Assembly (NCBI RefSeq): GCF_030247195.1
Contig: NC_080671.1
Coordinates: forward strand, 105,697,845 to 105,761,844
DNA length: 64,000 nucleotides
Source: Topomyia yanbarensis
Taxonomy: Eukaryota; Arthropoda; Insecta; Diptera; Culicidae
Reading direction: 5' to 3'
The notes below the pieces were generated by a model. The model worked only from the letters and a program-made list of their open reading frames with translations, was not told the origin of the DNA and made no database searches. The position numbers were made by a program, and so were the translations under genes. Positions 1 through 9,177 of the stretch are shown here, piece after piece (within the stretch, counting starts at the first letter, position 1; the number at the start of each line of letters is the position of its first letter).

Positions 1-91
1 ACCCCGTGTGGTAGATTGGACCCTACCGTTAGCACGTGTACTGGGCTAGGACATAAAGGTCTTCTCCATTGTAAAAAAAAAAAAAAAAAAA
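1..91 (+). mobile_element. 3' end of a Waldo-B type LINE copy
   Basis: The first 72 bases match the last bases of the Waldo-B copies ending near 9163 and 12924, and are followed by a run of 19 A. This is the tail of a further Waldo-B copy whose body lies outside the window. It shows that the head-to-tail array continues to the left. Confidence 0.85.
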
Positions 92-114
92 CATACATAC
101 ATACACACACATAC
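88..114. repeat. Short (ACAT)n/(AC)n microsatellite
   Basis: Three ACAT units are followed by ACACACAC and ATACGCATGG. The same junction sequence follows the longer ACAT arrays at 9178 and 12939, directly before a Waldo 5' UTR. Waldo elements of the R1 clade are known to target (ACAY)n repeats, so this is probably target sequence. Confidence 0.8.
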
Positions 115-289
115 GCATGGATGAATGATCAGGGGGGTGAAAAAGATGCCCGATCGTTAACGGAGCTTGGGGGTACCTGGGCACCCCCACAGTAAGCGTC
201 TCTTACCACGTTGATGCGGAGCTCTGGCGTGGCGGACCTTTTTTCTCGCGCAACGCTTGATGGAGGTCAAGACTGCGAAGCGGTCTAGG
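115..289 (+). promoter_or_regulatory. Waldo 5' UTR (B-type)
   Basis: This stretch matches 9344-9525 and 13105-13286 with only about three differences by eye. It lies between the microsatellite and the coding region. A G-run and C-run around TACCTGGG near 160-182 can fold into a small hairpin. R1-clade LINEs carry internal promoters in the 5' UTR; that this is one is inference. Confidence 0.6.
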
Positions 290-294
290 CCTAG

Positions 295-1017
295 AAGGCG
301 CCTAAGGGAAAAGCCGTGCTCGTCAAAGCAAATGACGAGACTACGTACGCAGCACTCCTCAAAAAGGTCAGAGAGGACCCGGAGCTGAAAGATTTGGGGG
401 AAAACGTGTTAAGAGTCAGGCGTACCCAAAAAAATGAGATGCTCCTCGAGCTTAAGAAGAATACTACGACTAGTAGCTCTGCCTTGCAGGAGACTATAAC
501 TAAATCAATGGGTGGAAAGGCAGAAGTTAAAGCCTTAAGCCCGGAGATGGTAATCGTGTGCAAAGACCTCGACGAAATAACGACGGAAGACGAGCTGAGA
601 GGTGCTATGAAGCAGCAGTGCAAACTGGGCGAGGTGCACATGACGATCCGGTTAAGGAAGGGATACGGAGGAACGCAGATAGCGATGATACGTTTACCGG
701 TAACCGCTGCAGACAAGGCACTGGAGGTAGGTAAGGTTACAGTTGGATGGTCGAGATGCCTACTGAGAGCCGCCCCACGAGTAAACAAACAAGCAGAGAA
801 ATGCTTCAAATGTTTAGGCTTTGGACATTTAGCAGGGGCTTGCAAAGGCCCGGACAGATCCGGGATGTGCTGGAAATGCGGAGAGACGGGCCATCTTGCG
901 AGAGACTGCACGCAGAGGCCGAAGTGCTTGCTTTGCACCCCAGCGGAAGGAAACGACCATCAAACGGGTGGCTTTAAATGCCCAGCGTACAAGAAGGCGA
1001 CTGCAGGCCAACGGTGA
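295..1017 (+). CDS. Waldo-A ORF1 (Gag-like, N-terminally truncated)
   Basis: Nucleic-acid-binding Gag-like protein of the LINE, expected to coat element RNA. The frame is open from 295, just after a stop at 292, with no ATG near the start; a GTG lies at 316. The C-terminal third carries a zinc-knuckle cluster: CFKCLGFGHLAGAC, then CWKCGETGHLARDC, then a third CLLC...C motif. About 235 codons remain, against roughly 400-550 in typical R1-clade ORF1 proteins, so the N-terminal half is missing. The loss coincides with the switch from B-type 5' UTR to A-type sequence. The stop codon TGA (1015-1017) overlaps the ATG of ORF2 as TGATG. Confidence 0.8.
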   Translation, partial: KAPKGKAVLVKANDETTYAALLKKVREDPELKDLGENVLRVRRTQKNEMLLELKKNTTTSSSALQETITKSMGGKAEVKALSPEMVIVCKDLDEITTEDELRGAMKQQCKLGEVHMTIRLRKGYGGTQIAMIRLPVTAADKALEVGKVTVGWSRCLLRAAPRVNKQAEKCFKCLGFGHLAGACKGPDRSGMCWKCGETGHLARDCTQRPKCLLCTPAEGNDHQTGGFKCPAYKKATAGQR

Positions 1018-4016
1018 TGGAGATGACCCAGATAAACCTGAATCACTGTGATACCGCACAGCAACTGTTGAGGCAGTCTACGACAGAAACTATGTGCGAT
1101 GTCGCTTTGATCGCAGAGCCTTATCAAGTCCCCTCTAATAACGGTAACTGGGTGGCGGATAGATCAGGAACCGCAGCGATACAAGTAATGGGAAGATTCC
1201 CTATCCAAGAAGTGGTAGAACGTTCCTATGAGGGTTTCGTGATAGCCAAAATCAACGGCATCTTCGTATGTAGCTGTTACGCTCCCCCAAGGTGGACAGT
1301 AGAGCAGTTCAGCCTAATGCTGGAGCAGTTAACCGAGCAGTTGATCGATCGGAAGCCGGTAGTCATTGGTGGTGACTTCAACGCCTGGGCTGTGGAATGG
1401 GACAGTAGAGTAACCAACACAAGAGGGTGTATCCTGCAGGAAGCTCTAGCGAAGTTAGACGTACGATGGTGCAATGAAGGCTCTGTTAGTACATTTCGGA
1501 GAGACGGGAGGGAGTTCATCATAGACGTCACATTCTGTAGTCCCTCATTGACGGCGAACATGGATTGGAGAGTATGCGAAACGTATACGCATAGTGACCA
1601 CCAGGAGATTCGCTACCGTATCGGCCAACGGAACCCCGCGGCAGTACAGAGAAGGGTGACCTGCGAACGAAAGTGGAAGACGAAAGCCTTCAACAAAGAC
1701 CTCTTTGTTGAGGCATTTCGGCCGAACGGCGGGACCGAGAACGTGGATGCGGCTGTCCTAACAAGAAGGATTGTGGCGGCTTGTGACGCCACAATGCCGC
1801 GAAAACTGGAACCACGCAACAAACGGCGTCCAGCTTACTGGTGGAACGAGACGCTTAGTACGTTACGCGCTGCTTGTCTCAGAGCCAGAAGGCGGGCCCA
1901 AAGAGCAAGGTCGGAACCAGATAGAGAAGAGCATAAGGCATCGTTTCGGGAAGCTAGGGCCGCTCTAAAACGGGAGATCAGACGTAGCAAGTCAGAGTTC
2001 CACAAGGAGCTATGCCGAGAAGTAGACGCCAATCCCTGGGGTGACGCATACCGAGTCGTGATGGCGAAAATGAAGGGTCCGACGACGCCAGCCGAAATGT
2101 GTCCGAGCAAGCTGAAGATAATCGTCGAGGGTCTTTTCCCGAAGCACGATCCAACTATATGGCCACCGTTACCGCACGGCGAGGAAGAAGGAACAAACAT
2201 GGATCGGCAAGTGACTAACGACGAGCTAGTAGAAGCATCGAAGCGCCTAAAACCAAAGAAAGCCCCTGGTCCGGATGGAATACCAAACGTGGTACTGAAA
2301 GCTGCGATCCTGGCATATCCGGACATGTTCAGGATAGTGATGCAGAAGTGCCTAAATGAAGGCAACTTCCCCGAAATGTGGAAGGTCCAGAAGCTGGTGT
2401 TGCTGCCGAAGCCAGGGAAGCCACCTGGCGACCCGACCTCGTACAGACCCATATGCCTGCTGGATACACTCGGAAAACTCCTGGAAAGGATCATTCTTAA
2501 CAGGTTGACGAAATTCACGGAAGGTGAGCGCGGACTGTCCAAGATGCAGTTTGGTTTCCGCAAAGGAGCATCGACAGTGGATGCAATTCGGATAGTGCTC
2601 GAGAGTGCCGAGAAGTCATCTAAACAGAAGCGAAGAGGAGATCGATACTGCGCTGTTGTCACGATAGATGTGAAGAACGCGTTCAACAGTGCCAGCTGGG
2701 AAGCCATCGCTGCAGCGCTGCATAGAATGAGGGTTCCCGACTATCTGTGCCAGATCCTGAAGAGCTACTTTCAGAGCAGAGTGCTACTGTACGAGACGAG
2801 CGAAGGACAGAAGTCATTGCGTGTCACAGCGGGCGTTCCTCAGGGCTCCATTCTCGGTCCAACCCTTTGGAACGGGATGTACGATGGGGTGTTAACGCTG
2901 CAGCTGCCTAGGAAAGTGAATATCGTAGGTTTCGCGGACGACGTGTCACTAACGGTGATGGGTGAGACATTTGAAGAAGTGGAGGTGTCGGTGACGGAGA
3001 CAATAGACGCGATCGAGAGCTGGATGAACGGGGTTAAGCTGCAAATAGCTCACCACAAGACGGAGGTGTTGTTGGTCAGTAACTGCAGATCGGTCCAACG
3101 AATGCAGATCGACGTCGGAGGGCACGTGATTGCATCGAAACGTGCATTGAAGCAATTGGGAGTTATAATCGACGACCGGTTGAGCTTCAACAACCACGTT
3201 GATTACGCCTGTGAAAAGTCGGCGAAGGCAACGAACGCAATAGCGAGAATCATGCCAAACGTCGGCGGTCCGAGAAGCAGCACGAGACATCTGCTATCTA
3301 CTGTTTCGTCATCGATACTCCGATATGGGGTTCCTGCCTGGAGTGCTGCGCTGAAAACCAAGCGGAACCGTGAAAAGCTAAACAGGACATTCCGACTGAT
3401 GGCCGTACGAGTCGCGAGTGCCTACAGAACAATATCGTCGGAGGCAGTATGCGTTATCGCCGGGATGATCCCCATCTGCATTACCCTGGCGGAGGACGTG
3501 GAATGCTATCAGCGGAGAAATGCACGTAACGCTAGGAGACAGGTTCGAGCGGACTCGTTTGCTAAATGGCAACAGGAGTGGGACAACGCGGAGAAAGGAA
3601 GGTGGACCCACCGACTCATCCCAAATGTATCGGCCTGGGTACATAGGAAGCATGGAGAGGTGAACTTCCATTTGACGCAGTTTTTGTCCGGGCACGGATG
3701 CTTCCGGAAGTACTTGCATCGGTTTGGACATGCTTCGTCACCCCTTTGCCCGGGTTGTGCGACCGTGCAGGAGACACCGGAACACGTGGTCTTCGAATGC
3801 CCTAGATTCGAAGAAGTTCGTAGGGGTATACCTGGTATGACAGCGGACAATATCGTCGAAGAGATGTGCCGTGACGAACATACCTGGGACGCTGTCAACA
3901 GAGTGGTCTCGAGCATACTCTCCGAGTTGCAGAGGAAGTGGCGTAGAGACCAACAAGAAACCGCAAATCGGGTTTCGAGAGAAATTCCGCCGCCGGGGAA
4001 CTCTCCAACTGTGTAG
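1017..4016 (+). CDS. Waldo-A ORF2: endonuclease and reverse transcriptase
   Basis: The polyprotein of 999 residues nicks the target and reverse-transcribes the element RNA. An N-terminal APE-like endonuclease spans about residues 1-210, with LNHC at the start, the catalytic Glu in IAEPY, SCYAPPR, GGDFNAWAVEW (about 118) and THSDH. The reverse transcriptase runs from about 410 to 740, with KAPGPDGIPN, PKPGKPPGDP, QFGFRKG, VTIDVKNAFNSASW, GVPQGSILGP and the active-site FADD near 638. The C-terminal CPGC...H...C knuckle lies near 911-928. No RNase H is present. The frame has no internal stop, so the copy may be recent. The start was chosen at ATG 1017, which overlaps the ORF1 stop; the frame is open upstream to 978, but that lies inside ORF1. 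Confidence 0.92.
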   Translation: MEMTQINLNHCDTAQQLLRQSTTETMCDVALIAEPYQVPSNNGNWVADRSGTAAIQVMGRFPIQEVVERSYEGFVIAKINGIFVCSCYAPPRWTVEQFSLMLEQLTEQLIDRKPVVIGGDFNAWAVEWDSRVTNTRGCILQEALAKLDVRWCNEGSVSTFRRDGREFIIDVTFCSPSLTANMDWRVCETYTHSDHQEIRYRIGQRNPAAVQRRVTCERKWKTKAFNKDLFVEAFRPNGGTENVDAAVLTRRIVAACDATMPRKLEPRNKRRPAYWWNETLSTLRAACLRARRRAQRARSEPDREEHKASFREARAALKREIRRSKSEFHKELCREVDANPWGDAYRVVMAKMKGPTTPAEMCPSKLKIIVEGLFPKHDPTIWPPLPHGEEEGTNMDRQVTNDELVEASKRLKPKKAPGPDGIPNVVLKAAILAYPDMFRIVMQKCLNEGNFPEMWKVQKLVLLPKPGKPPGDPTSYRPICLLDTLGKLLERIILNRLTKFTEGERGLSKMQFGFRKGASTVDAIRIVLESAEKSSKQKRRGDRYCAVVTIDVKNAFNSASWEAIAAALHRMRVPDYLCQILKSYFQSRVLLYETSEGQKSLRVTAGVPQGSILGPTLWNGMYDGVLTLQLPRKVNIVGFADDVSLTVMGETFEEVEVSVTETIDAIESWMNGVKLQIAHHKTEVLLVSNCRSVQRMQIDVGGHVIASKRALKQLGVIIDDRLSFNNHVDYACEKSAKATNAIARIMPNVGGPRSSTRHLLSTVSSSILRYGVPAWSAALKTKRNREKLNRTFRLMAVRVASAYRTISSEAVCVIAGMIPICITLAEDVECYQRRNARNARRQVRADSFAKWQQEWDNAEKGRWTHRLIPNVSAWVHRKHGEVNFHLTQFLSGHGCFRKYLHRFGHASSPLCPGCATVQETPEHVVFECPRFEEVRRGIPGMTADNIVEEMCRDEHTWDAVNRVVSSILSELQRKWRRDQQETANRVSREIPPPGNSPTV

Positions 4017-5155
4017 ACTAGGTCCACCGCCGGGGACCAGTTGAGTAGTGCGTGATGTAGCACCGAGTTGGGTCGTCGGGGCGCCTGGGAACCGAACGTC
4101 AAGCTTCACCGGAATCGCTGAACCGACCTCGACATCCTTCCGGGTAGCTCGTGAGTAGGCTATATCCACCGCCGGGGATTGGACCGAGTAGACCGCGTTG
4201 CAGAGCTAGCAGTGGGTCGTTGGGGCGCCGGTGAACCGGAAGTTACGCTCCAACCGGAATCGCCGGATAGACCTCAGCACCTACTGTATGGCCCGTTGAG
4301 TAGGCTAGATCCACCGCCGGGGACTAGATCGAGTAGATCGGGCGAAACGGAACGAGAGGAAGCCAAAGAGCTCATGAAATTGTGGTGCTAAAACAAAAGA
4401 AGAATCGGTACCGGGGGAGCCTCCTTCGCCGGGGAACTCTCCGTCGGCGTAAGCTAGATCCACCGCCGGGGACTAGACTGAGTAGACCGCGACGAAATAC
4501 CACCAGTCGCAGGTCGTCGGGGCATCAGCGAACCGGACGCTCTGCTCCACCGGAATCGCCGAACTGACCTCGACATCTGGTTGGTTGGCTCGGTTTCGGG
4601 AGAACTTCTCTCGCCGGGGAATTCTCCGTCGGAGTAGGCTAGGTCCATCGTCGGGGACTAGACCGAGTAGTTCGCGAACAAGTCTGGTGCTCAAAGAGTA
4701 AACGGCGTTGAATGGTGCGAGAAGGGAGTTGCGGTGCTAACCGGCACAAGCGAGCCGCAGGGCTCGGTGAATTAGACAGTCAGAAGTTTGCCGCTCAGAC
4801 TGTACTCGTAGGGGAGGAGTACTAAGCCTCGACTCACAGCCAGGTTTCCGACTGCCATGCAGAGCTTGCCAGTCTGTGTGGATGGTAGAGAATTGGTGGT
4901 GTGTAGAGGAGTGGGGCTGTCACCCTACGGAAGAAACGAACTAGTAAGTAGTTGAATTAGAGTGCGTGCTATGCACATAAAAACCCCTCCCCGAAGTAAT
5001 GCCGTAAGGTAGTGCCGGGGAGGAATCAGGTTCTGGGCAAGAGCAGTGGTTTTTAGCGGGTCGGGTGATGGCAGCCCAAACCCGTTCCCTGACAATGGGG
5101 TTTTTGTACATTTTTCCTCACTCAGGGTTTTTCTGAAAATTTTTTTACTGCCCTC
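4017..5155 (+). repeat. Waldo-A 3' UTR with degenerate modular repeats
   Basis: About 1.1 kb with no protein-like frame. A module containing TCCACCGCCGGGGACTAGA and a second containing CACCGGAATCGCCGAACTGA recur near 4020, 4165, 4310, 4455 and 4640, spaced about 145-185 bp. A third module, CGCCGGGGAACTCTCC, recurs near 3990, 4428 and 4612. Similar modules occur in the inverted copy at 14.3-15.4 kb, the decayed copy at 18.1-19.0 kb and the truncated copy at 49.5-49.9 kb. Confidence 0.7.
4986..5023 (+). promoter_or_regulatory. Conserved two-stem hairpin near the Waldo-A 3' end
   Basis: The outer stem CCTCCCCG (4986-4993) pairs perfectly with CGGGGAGG (5016-5023). The inner stem TGCC/GGTA encloses a GTAA (GNRA-type) tetraloop. 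AAGTAA on the 5' side and GTGC on the 3' side form the internal loop. Equivalent structures with compensatory changes lie at 8978 and 50156. A role in 3'-end recognition by the reverse transcriptase is inferred. Confidence 0.7.
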
Positions 5156-5168
5156 AAAAAAAAAAAAA

Positions 5169-5227
5169 CATACATACATACATACATACATACATACATA
5201 CATACATACATACATACATACATACAT
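5169..5227. repeat. (CATA)n microsatellite
   Basis: About 14 perfect CATA units follow the Waldo-A poly(A). The array separates Waldo-A from the 5'-truncated Waldo-B copy and is the expected (ACAY)n target type. Frames reading through it (MYVCMYVC or HTYIHTYI repeats) are not genes. Confidence 0.95.
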
Positions 5228-5259
5228 GGACCTTCGTGTCCCTTCGGCGAGTTAAATAA

Positions 5260-8244
5260 GAAGAAGCCGTGAGAGTCACACAGCTAAATCTTAACCATTG
5301 TGCAGCAGCCCAACAGCTGCTGTGGCAGTCGGTCTCGGAGTCGAGGACAGATGTCGCCCTCTTATCAGACCCGTACAGCATCCCTGCCGGCAACGGCAAT
5401 TGGGTGTCGGACGGGTCTGGAATGGTGGCAATCTGTACAACGGGAAGGTTCCCGGTTCAAGAGGTAATACGCCCCTCCGCCGAGGGTGTGGCGATTGCCA
5501 AGTTCAATGGTGTGTTCTATTGCAGCTGCTACGCCCCACCAAGGTGGCCAATAGAACAGTTCTACCAGATGATCGACAGGCTCTCGTCGGACCTCGTGGG
5601 CCGGAAACCGGTAGTAATAGCGGGAGACTTCAACGCTTGGGCAGTGGAGTGGGGCAGCCGCTGTACAAATAGCAGGGGTCAAGCGCTAATGGAAGCGTTT
5701 GCGAAACTCGATACTGTGCTAGCTAATGATGGCTCCGCTAGTACATTCCGTAGAAACGGAGTGGAGGCGTGGATTGATTTGACCTTTGCCAGCCCGAGTC
5801 TGGCTCCAGGCATGGAATGGAGGGTAGACGAAGGCTACACCCATAGCGATCATTTAGCAATCCGCTTTAAGATCAACTATGGTGTGCAGCATCCGAGGGC
5901 GGGAGATCCCTGTCAGGTACGCGGGTGGAAGTCCAATCACTTCGACAGCGAAGCTTTCACCGCGGCCCTGGGACTGGAGGCCAACACCGACAGTCTAAGC
6001 GGGGATGCGCTGGTAGCTGTTCTATCACGCGCGTGCGACGCCACTATGCCGAGAAAAACACTGCCAAGAAACGGTAGATGCCCGGTATACTGGTGGAGTG
6101 CCGAGATTGCAGCTCTACGGTCAGCCTGTCTCAGAGCTAGACGTAGGATGCAAAGAGCTCGCACCGAGGATGCAAGAGAGAACCGCCGTGAAGTGTTTCG
6201 AGCTGCGAAATTAGCCCTTAACAAGGCTATTAAGAGCAGCAAGAGAGCGTGTTTCGACAACCTGTGTGAGAGTGCCAACGCGAATCCGTGGGGTGACGCC
6301 TACCGGATTGTGATGGCCAAGACCAAAGGGGGCTCCTCACCCCCAGAACGGTCTCCGGACAGGTTGGCAACGATTATCGAAGTACTCTTCCCGTCTCGAG
6401 CCACAAGCCCCTGGCCACCTGCACTACGAGACAGTGCGGGCACGGTCGAAATGGTGGCTCCAGTGACGAACGAAGAACTACTCGCAGTGGCTAAATCCCT
6501 AGCAATGAACAAAGCTCCAGGGCCGGATGGAGTTCCGAACAACGCTCTCAAGGCAGCGATCATAGCGAACCCGAACATGTTCAGGCTAGCTATGCAGAGA
6601 TGCCTTGACGAGTGCCGTTTCCCCGATAGATGGAAAAGGCAGAAACTTGTGCTGTTGCCGAAGCCCGGGAAGCCGCCAGGCGACCCATCGGCGTACAGAC
6701 CAATCTGTCTGATAGACACGACTGGCAAACTGCTTGAGAGGATCATCCTCAACAGGCTCACCCCGTACGCGGAAGGTACGGACGGTCTGTCAAGCAACCA
6801 GTTTGGCTTTCGGAAGGGTAAGTCCACAGTGGACGCTCTCAACTCAGTGATAAATACTGCCGAGATAGCGATCCAACGAAAAAGGCGAGGTATTCGATAC
6901 TGTGCGTTAGTGACACTTGACGTGAAGAACGCATTCAACAGCGCAAGCTGGGATGCCATCGCGCTCTCGTTACACCGGCTTAGCCTACCGGTGGGTCTGT
7001 ACCGGATCCTGGAAAGTTACTTCCAAAACCGCGTACTGATATACGAGACCGATGCCGGTCAGAAAAGGGTTCCGATTACCGCCGGAGTCCCACAGGGCTC
7101 GATCCTAGGCCCGGTGCTATGGAACCTCATGTATGACGGGGTTCTGAGACTGAAGTTCCCTCCTGGGGTCAAGATCGTCGGCTTTGCCGACGATGTAACC
7201 TTGGAGGTCTACGGGGAGTCAATTCCTGAGGTAGAACTAACCGCAGAACACGCGATTAGCACGGTGGAGGAATGGATGAGCGCGAGAGGCCTGGAGCTCG
7301 CTCATCATAAGACGGAGGTAGTTATCGTCAACAACCGCAAGTCGGCACAACATGCAGTTATCCATGTGGGAGAAGTCGCGATCACTTCACAGCGAAGTCT
7401 GAAGTCTCTCGGAGTCATTATAGACGACAAGCTGACCTTCGGCAGCCATGTCGACTATACGTGCAAGAGAGCGTCGACTGCTGTTGCGGCACTATCGAGA
7501 ATGATGTCCAACAGCTCAAAGGTGTGCGCCAGTAGACGTAGGTTACTGGCAGGCGTTGCCGTATCTATCCTCAGGTACGGCGGCCCGTCATGGTCAAGAG
7601 CACTGAGGGTAACCAGTTACCTACAGAAACTGGAGAGCACCTACCGCGTGATGTGCCTCAGAGTGATATCTGCCTACCGCACGGTATCACACGATGCATC
7701 CTGCGTGATAGCGAGCATGATGCCAGTCGGGCTGGTCATTCGGGAAGATGAGGAGTGCTTTGAACTACGTGGAAATAGGGGAGCCCGCGAGCGCACCAGG
7801 GTGACCTCGGTCGCCAGATGGCAGCGTGAGTGGGACAACTCCTCGAAAGGTAGGTGGACCCACCGGCTGATACCTAGCATATCGAGCTGGGTGGGAAGAC
7901 CCCATGGGGAAGTTCACTTCCACCTGACACAATTCCTGTCAGGCCATGGCTGTTTCCGTCAGTACCTCCACAGGTTCGGACACGCGGAGGTCCCAGTCTG
8001 CCCGGACTGCCCAGGTGTAGATGAAACTGCCGAACACATACTGTTCGTATGTCATCGGTTCGACGTCGAAAGAAGAGCAATGCTTGACGTCTGTGGCTGG
8101 GACACAACCCCGGATACCCTTATCCAGCGGATGTGTCAAACGGTGGAGAAGTGGAACGCAGTTTCGGCTGCTACCATCCAGATTGCCAGTAGGCTACAGG
8201 TAATCTGGCAAACCGAGCAACAGATGGCGGGCACGGCTAACTAG
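5260..8244 (+). CDS. Waldo-B ORF2: endonuclease and reverse transcriptase
   Basis: An open frame of about 994 codons. The endonuclease has LNLNHC, LLSDPYSIP in place of the usual Glu-containing EPY, SCYAPPR, AGDFNAWAVEW and THSDH. The reverse transcriptase has NKAPGPDGVPN, PKPGKPPGDP, QFGFRKGKSTVDA, DVKNAFNSASW, GVPQGSILGP and FADD near residue 638 (counted from 5269). The C-terminal CPDC...H...C knuckle ends near 8055. There is no ATG at the start: the frame opens at 5260 after a TAA, and GTG 5269 aligns near the Waldo-A start. The Glu-to-Asp change in the EPY motif may impair the endonuclease. Confidence 0.9.
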   Translation, partial: EEAVRVTQLNLNHCAAAQQLLWQSVSESRTDVALLSDPYSIPAGNGNWVSDGSGMVAICTTGRFPVQEVIRPSAEGVAIAKFNGVFYCSCYAPPRWPIEQFYQMIDRLSSDLVGRKPVVIAGDFNAWAVEWGSRCTNSRGQALMEAFAKLDTVLANDGSASTFRRNGVEAWIDLTFASPSLAPGMEWRVDEGYTHSDHLAIRFKINYGVQHPRAGDPCQVRGWKSNHFDSEAFTAALGLEANTDSLSGDALVAVLSRACDATMPRKTLPRNGRCPVYWWSAEIAALRSACLRARRRMQRARTEDARENRREVFRAAKLALNKAIKSSKRACFDNLCESANANPWGDAYRIVMAKTKGGSSPPERSPDRLATIIEVLFPSRATSPWPPALRDSAGTVEMVAPVTNEELLAVAKSLAMNKAPGPDGVPNNALKAAIIANPNMFRLAMQRCLDECRFPDRWKRQKLVLLPKPGKPPGDPSAYRPICLIDTTGKLLERIILNRLTPYAEGTDGLSSNQFGFRKGKSTVDALNSVINTAEIAIQRKRRGIRYCALVTLDVKNAFNSASWDAIALSLHRLSLPVGLYRILESYFQNRVLIYETDAGQKRVPITAGVPQGSILGPVLWNLMYDGVLRLKFPPGVKIVGFADDVTLEVYGESIPEVELTAEHAISTVEEWMSARGLELAHHKTEVVIVNNRKSAQHAVIHVGEVAITSQRSLKSLGVIIDDKLTFGSHVDYTCKRASTAVAALSRMMSNSSKVCASRRRLLAGVAVSILRYGGPSWSRALRVTSYLQKLESTYRVMCLRVISAYRTVSHDASCVIASMMPVGLVIREDEECFELRGNRGARERTRVTSVARWQREWDNSSKGRWTHRLIPSISSWVGRPHGEVHFHLTQFLSGHGCFRQYLHRFGHAEVPVCPDCPGVDETAEHILFVCHRFDVERRAMLDVCGWDTTPDTLIQRMCQTVEKWNAVSAATIQIASRLQVIWQTEQQMAGTAN

Positions 8245-8489
8245 TGATTGGTTAGCTGGAGCGAAAAAGGCCAAGCGCAAAATAAGAGAGTGAATGGTCT
8301 GTTCATGCCGAGGTAGGTTGGCGCAGCGAATGGCAACCGCGTAAGGGGTAAACCCAGCCACCCCGAAGCAAGACAGAAGAGTGAGTGTATAGGCGTATAA
8401 GTGGACTGCCTCATGCCAAGACGGGAGGGTCGTAGCGTAGTATGTTGGAACTAAGCTATCGATGCCTCATGGCGTGGCAGAGGAGTGAA

Positions 8490-8925
8490 AGGGTGAGCAT
8501 CCAAGTCAGTCTCACATTGCATGTTAAGGGTGAGCATAAAAGTCAGCCTCACAGGTTGGTAGAGGCTAGCACAAAAGTCAGCCTAGCAAGGAATGAAAAA
8601 GGTGAGCACAAAAGTCAGCCTCGCATGGTATGTCAGAAGTGGGGCCTAAGAAAAATGTCCCACATGGGATGCCAGAGGGAGTGACAAAGGTACAATAGAG
8701 TGGCACGATTGAGAGTGAATCAGGTGATAGGGTGAGCACCCAAGTCAGCCTCACATGGATGGGTAGGGCGAGCACAAAAGTAAGCCTAGCAAGGAATGAG
8801 TAAGGTGAGCACACAAGTCAGCCTCGCATGGAACGTAAAAGGTGAGCACAAAAGTCAGCCTCATGTGGGAGTGTTTGAGAGTGAATCAAAGTGTGATTGA
8901 GAGAGCACCCAAGTAAGCCTCATAC
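8490..8925 (+). repeat. Array of about nine small hairpins in the Waldo-B 3' UTR
   Basis: A unit of the form GTGAG-CACAAAAGTCAGC-CTCAC recurs every 35-60 bp at about 8494, 8530, 8566, 8602, 8732, 8767, 8804, 8840 and 8900. The flanking pentamers pair. In one unit both arms have changed together (GCTAG with CTAGC), and others keep pairing by G-U wobble (GTGAG with CTCGC), while the loop CACAAAAGTCAGC stays fixed. The pattern points to selection on RNA structure. Confidence 0.75.
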
Positions 8926-8977
8926 AGGATGTATGATCGCGCGAGTGAGAGTGAATGAGTACATTCAGTACAGCCAT

Positions 8978-9015
8978 CCCCCCAGAAGTAATACCGAGAG
9001 GTAGTTCCTGGGAGG
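8978..9015 (+). promoter_or_regulatory. Conserved two-stem hairpin near the Waldo-B 3' end
   Basis: CCCCCCAG pairs with CTGGGAGG with one mismatch. The inner stem TACC/GGTA encloses a GAGA (GNRA) loop, with AAGTAA and GTTC as the internal loop. It corresponds to the hairpin at 4986 in Waldo-A, about 150 bases before the poly(A). Confidence 0.7.
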
Positions 9016-9177
9016 AATGATGGCGGAGCCCAATGGAGTTTAGTCGGTATTAATGGCTGGTCACCATTTGAGTTCGACACGCCCCCAGTGCACCCCGTGT
9101 GGTAGATTGGACCCTACTGTTAGCACGTGTACTGGGCTAGGACATAAAGGTCTTCTCCATTGTAAAAAAAAAAAAAA

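Larger units (their letters stand above)
115..5168 (+). mobile_element. Waldo-A, R1-clade non-LTR retrotransposon
   Basis: This unit has a 5' UTR, an ORF1 with CCHC zinc knuckles, an ORF2 with endonuclease and reverse transcriptase, a long modular 3' UTR, a run of 13 A and then an (ACAT)n microsatellite. ORF2 has an APE-type endonuclease and a reverse transcriptase, and no RNase H domain can be seen, as expected for the R1 clade. The insertion site type matches the Waldo lineage. The 5' UTR is nearly identical to that of the Waldo-B copies although the ORFs are diverged, so this copy looks chimeric at about 289. Confidence 0.85.
5228..9177 (+). mobile_element. Waldo-B copy 1, 5'-truncated R1-clade LINE
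   Basis: The copy starts within the last codons of ORF1 (frame ending in a TAA at about 5252-5254), then has a full-length open ORF2, a 3' UTR of about 920 bp and a run of 14 A before an (ACAT)n array. ORF2 is clearly homologous to Waldo-A ORF2 but diverged, so this is a separate family. Truncation at the 5' end is usual for target-primed reverse transcription. Confidence 0.85.

Noticed and set aside
1835..2707. Long minus-strand frames opposite LINE ORF2 (also 6300-6959, 10061-10720)
   Set aside because: Shadows of the coding strand; the same frame recurs in every copy and has no domain of its own.
8480..8925. CRISPR-like array
   Set aside because: Repeats are degenerate, hairpin-forming and inside a LINE 3' UTR in a eukaryote; spacers are not unique and no cas genes are present.
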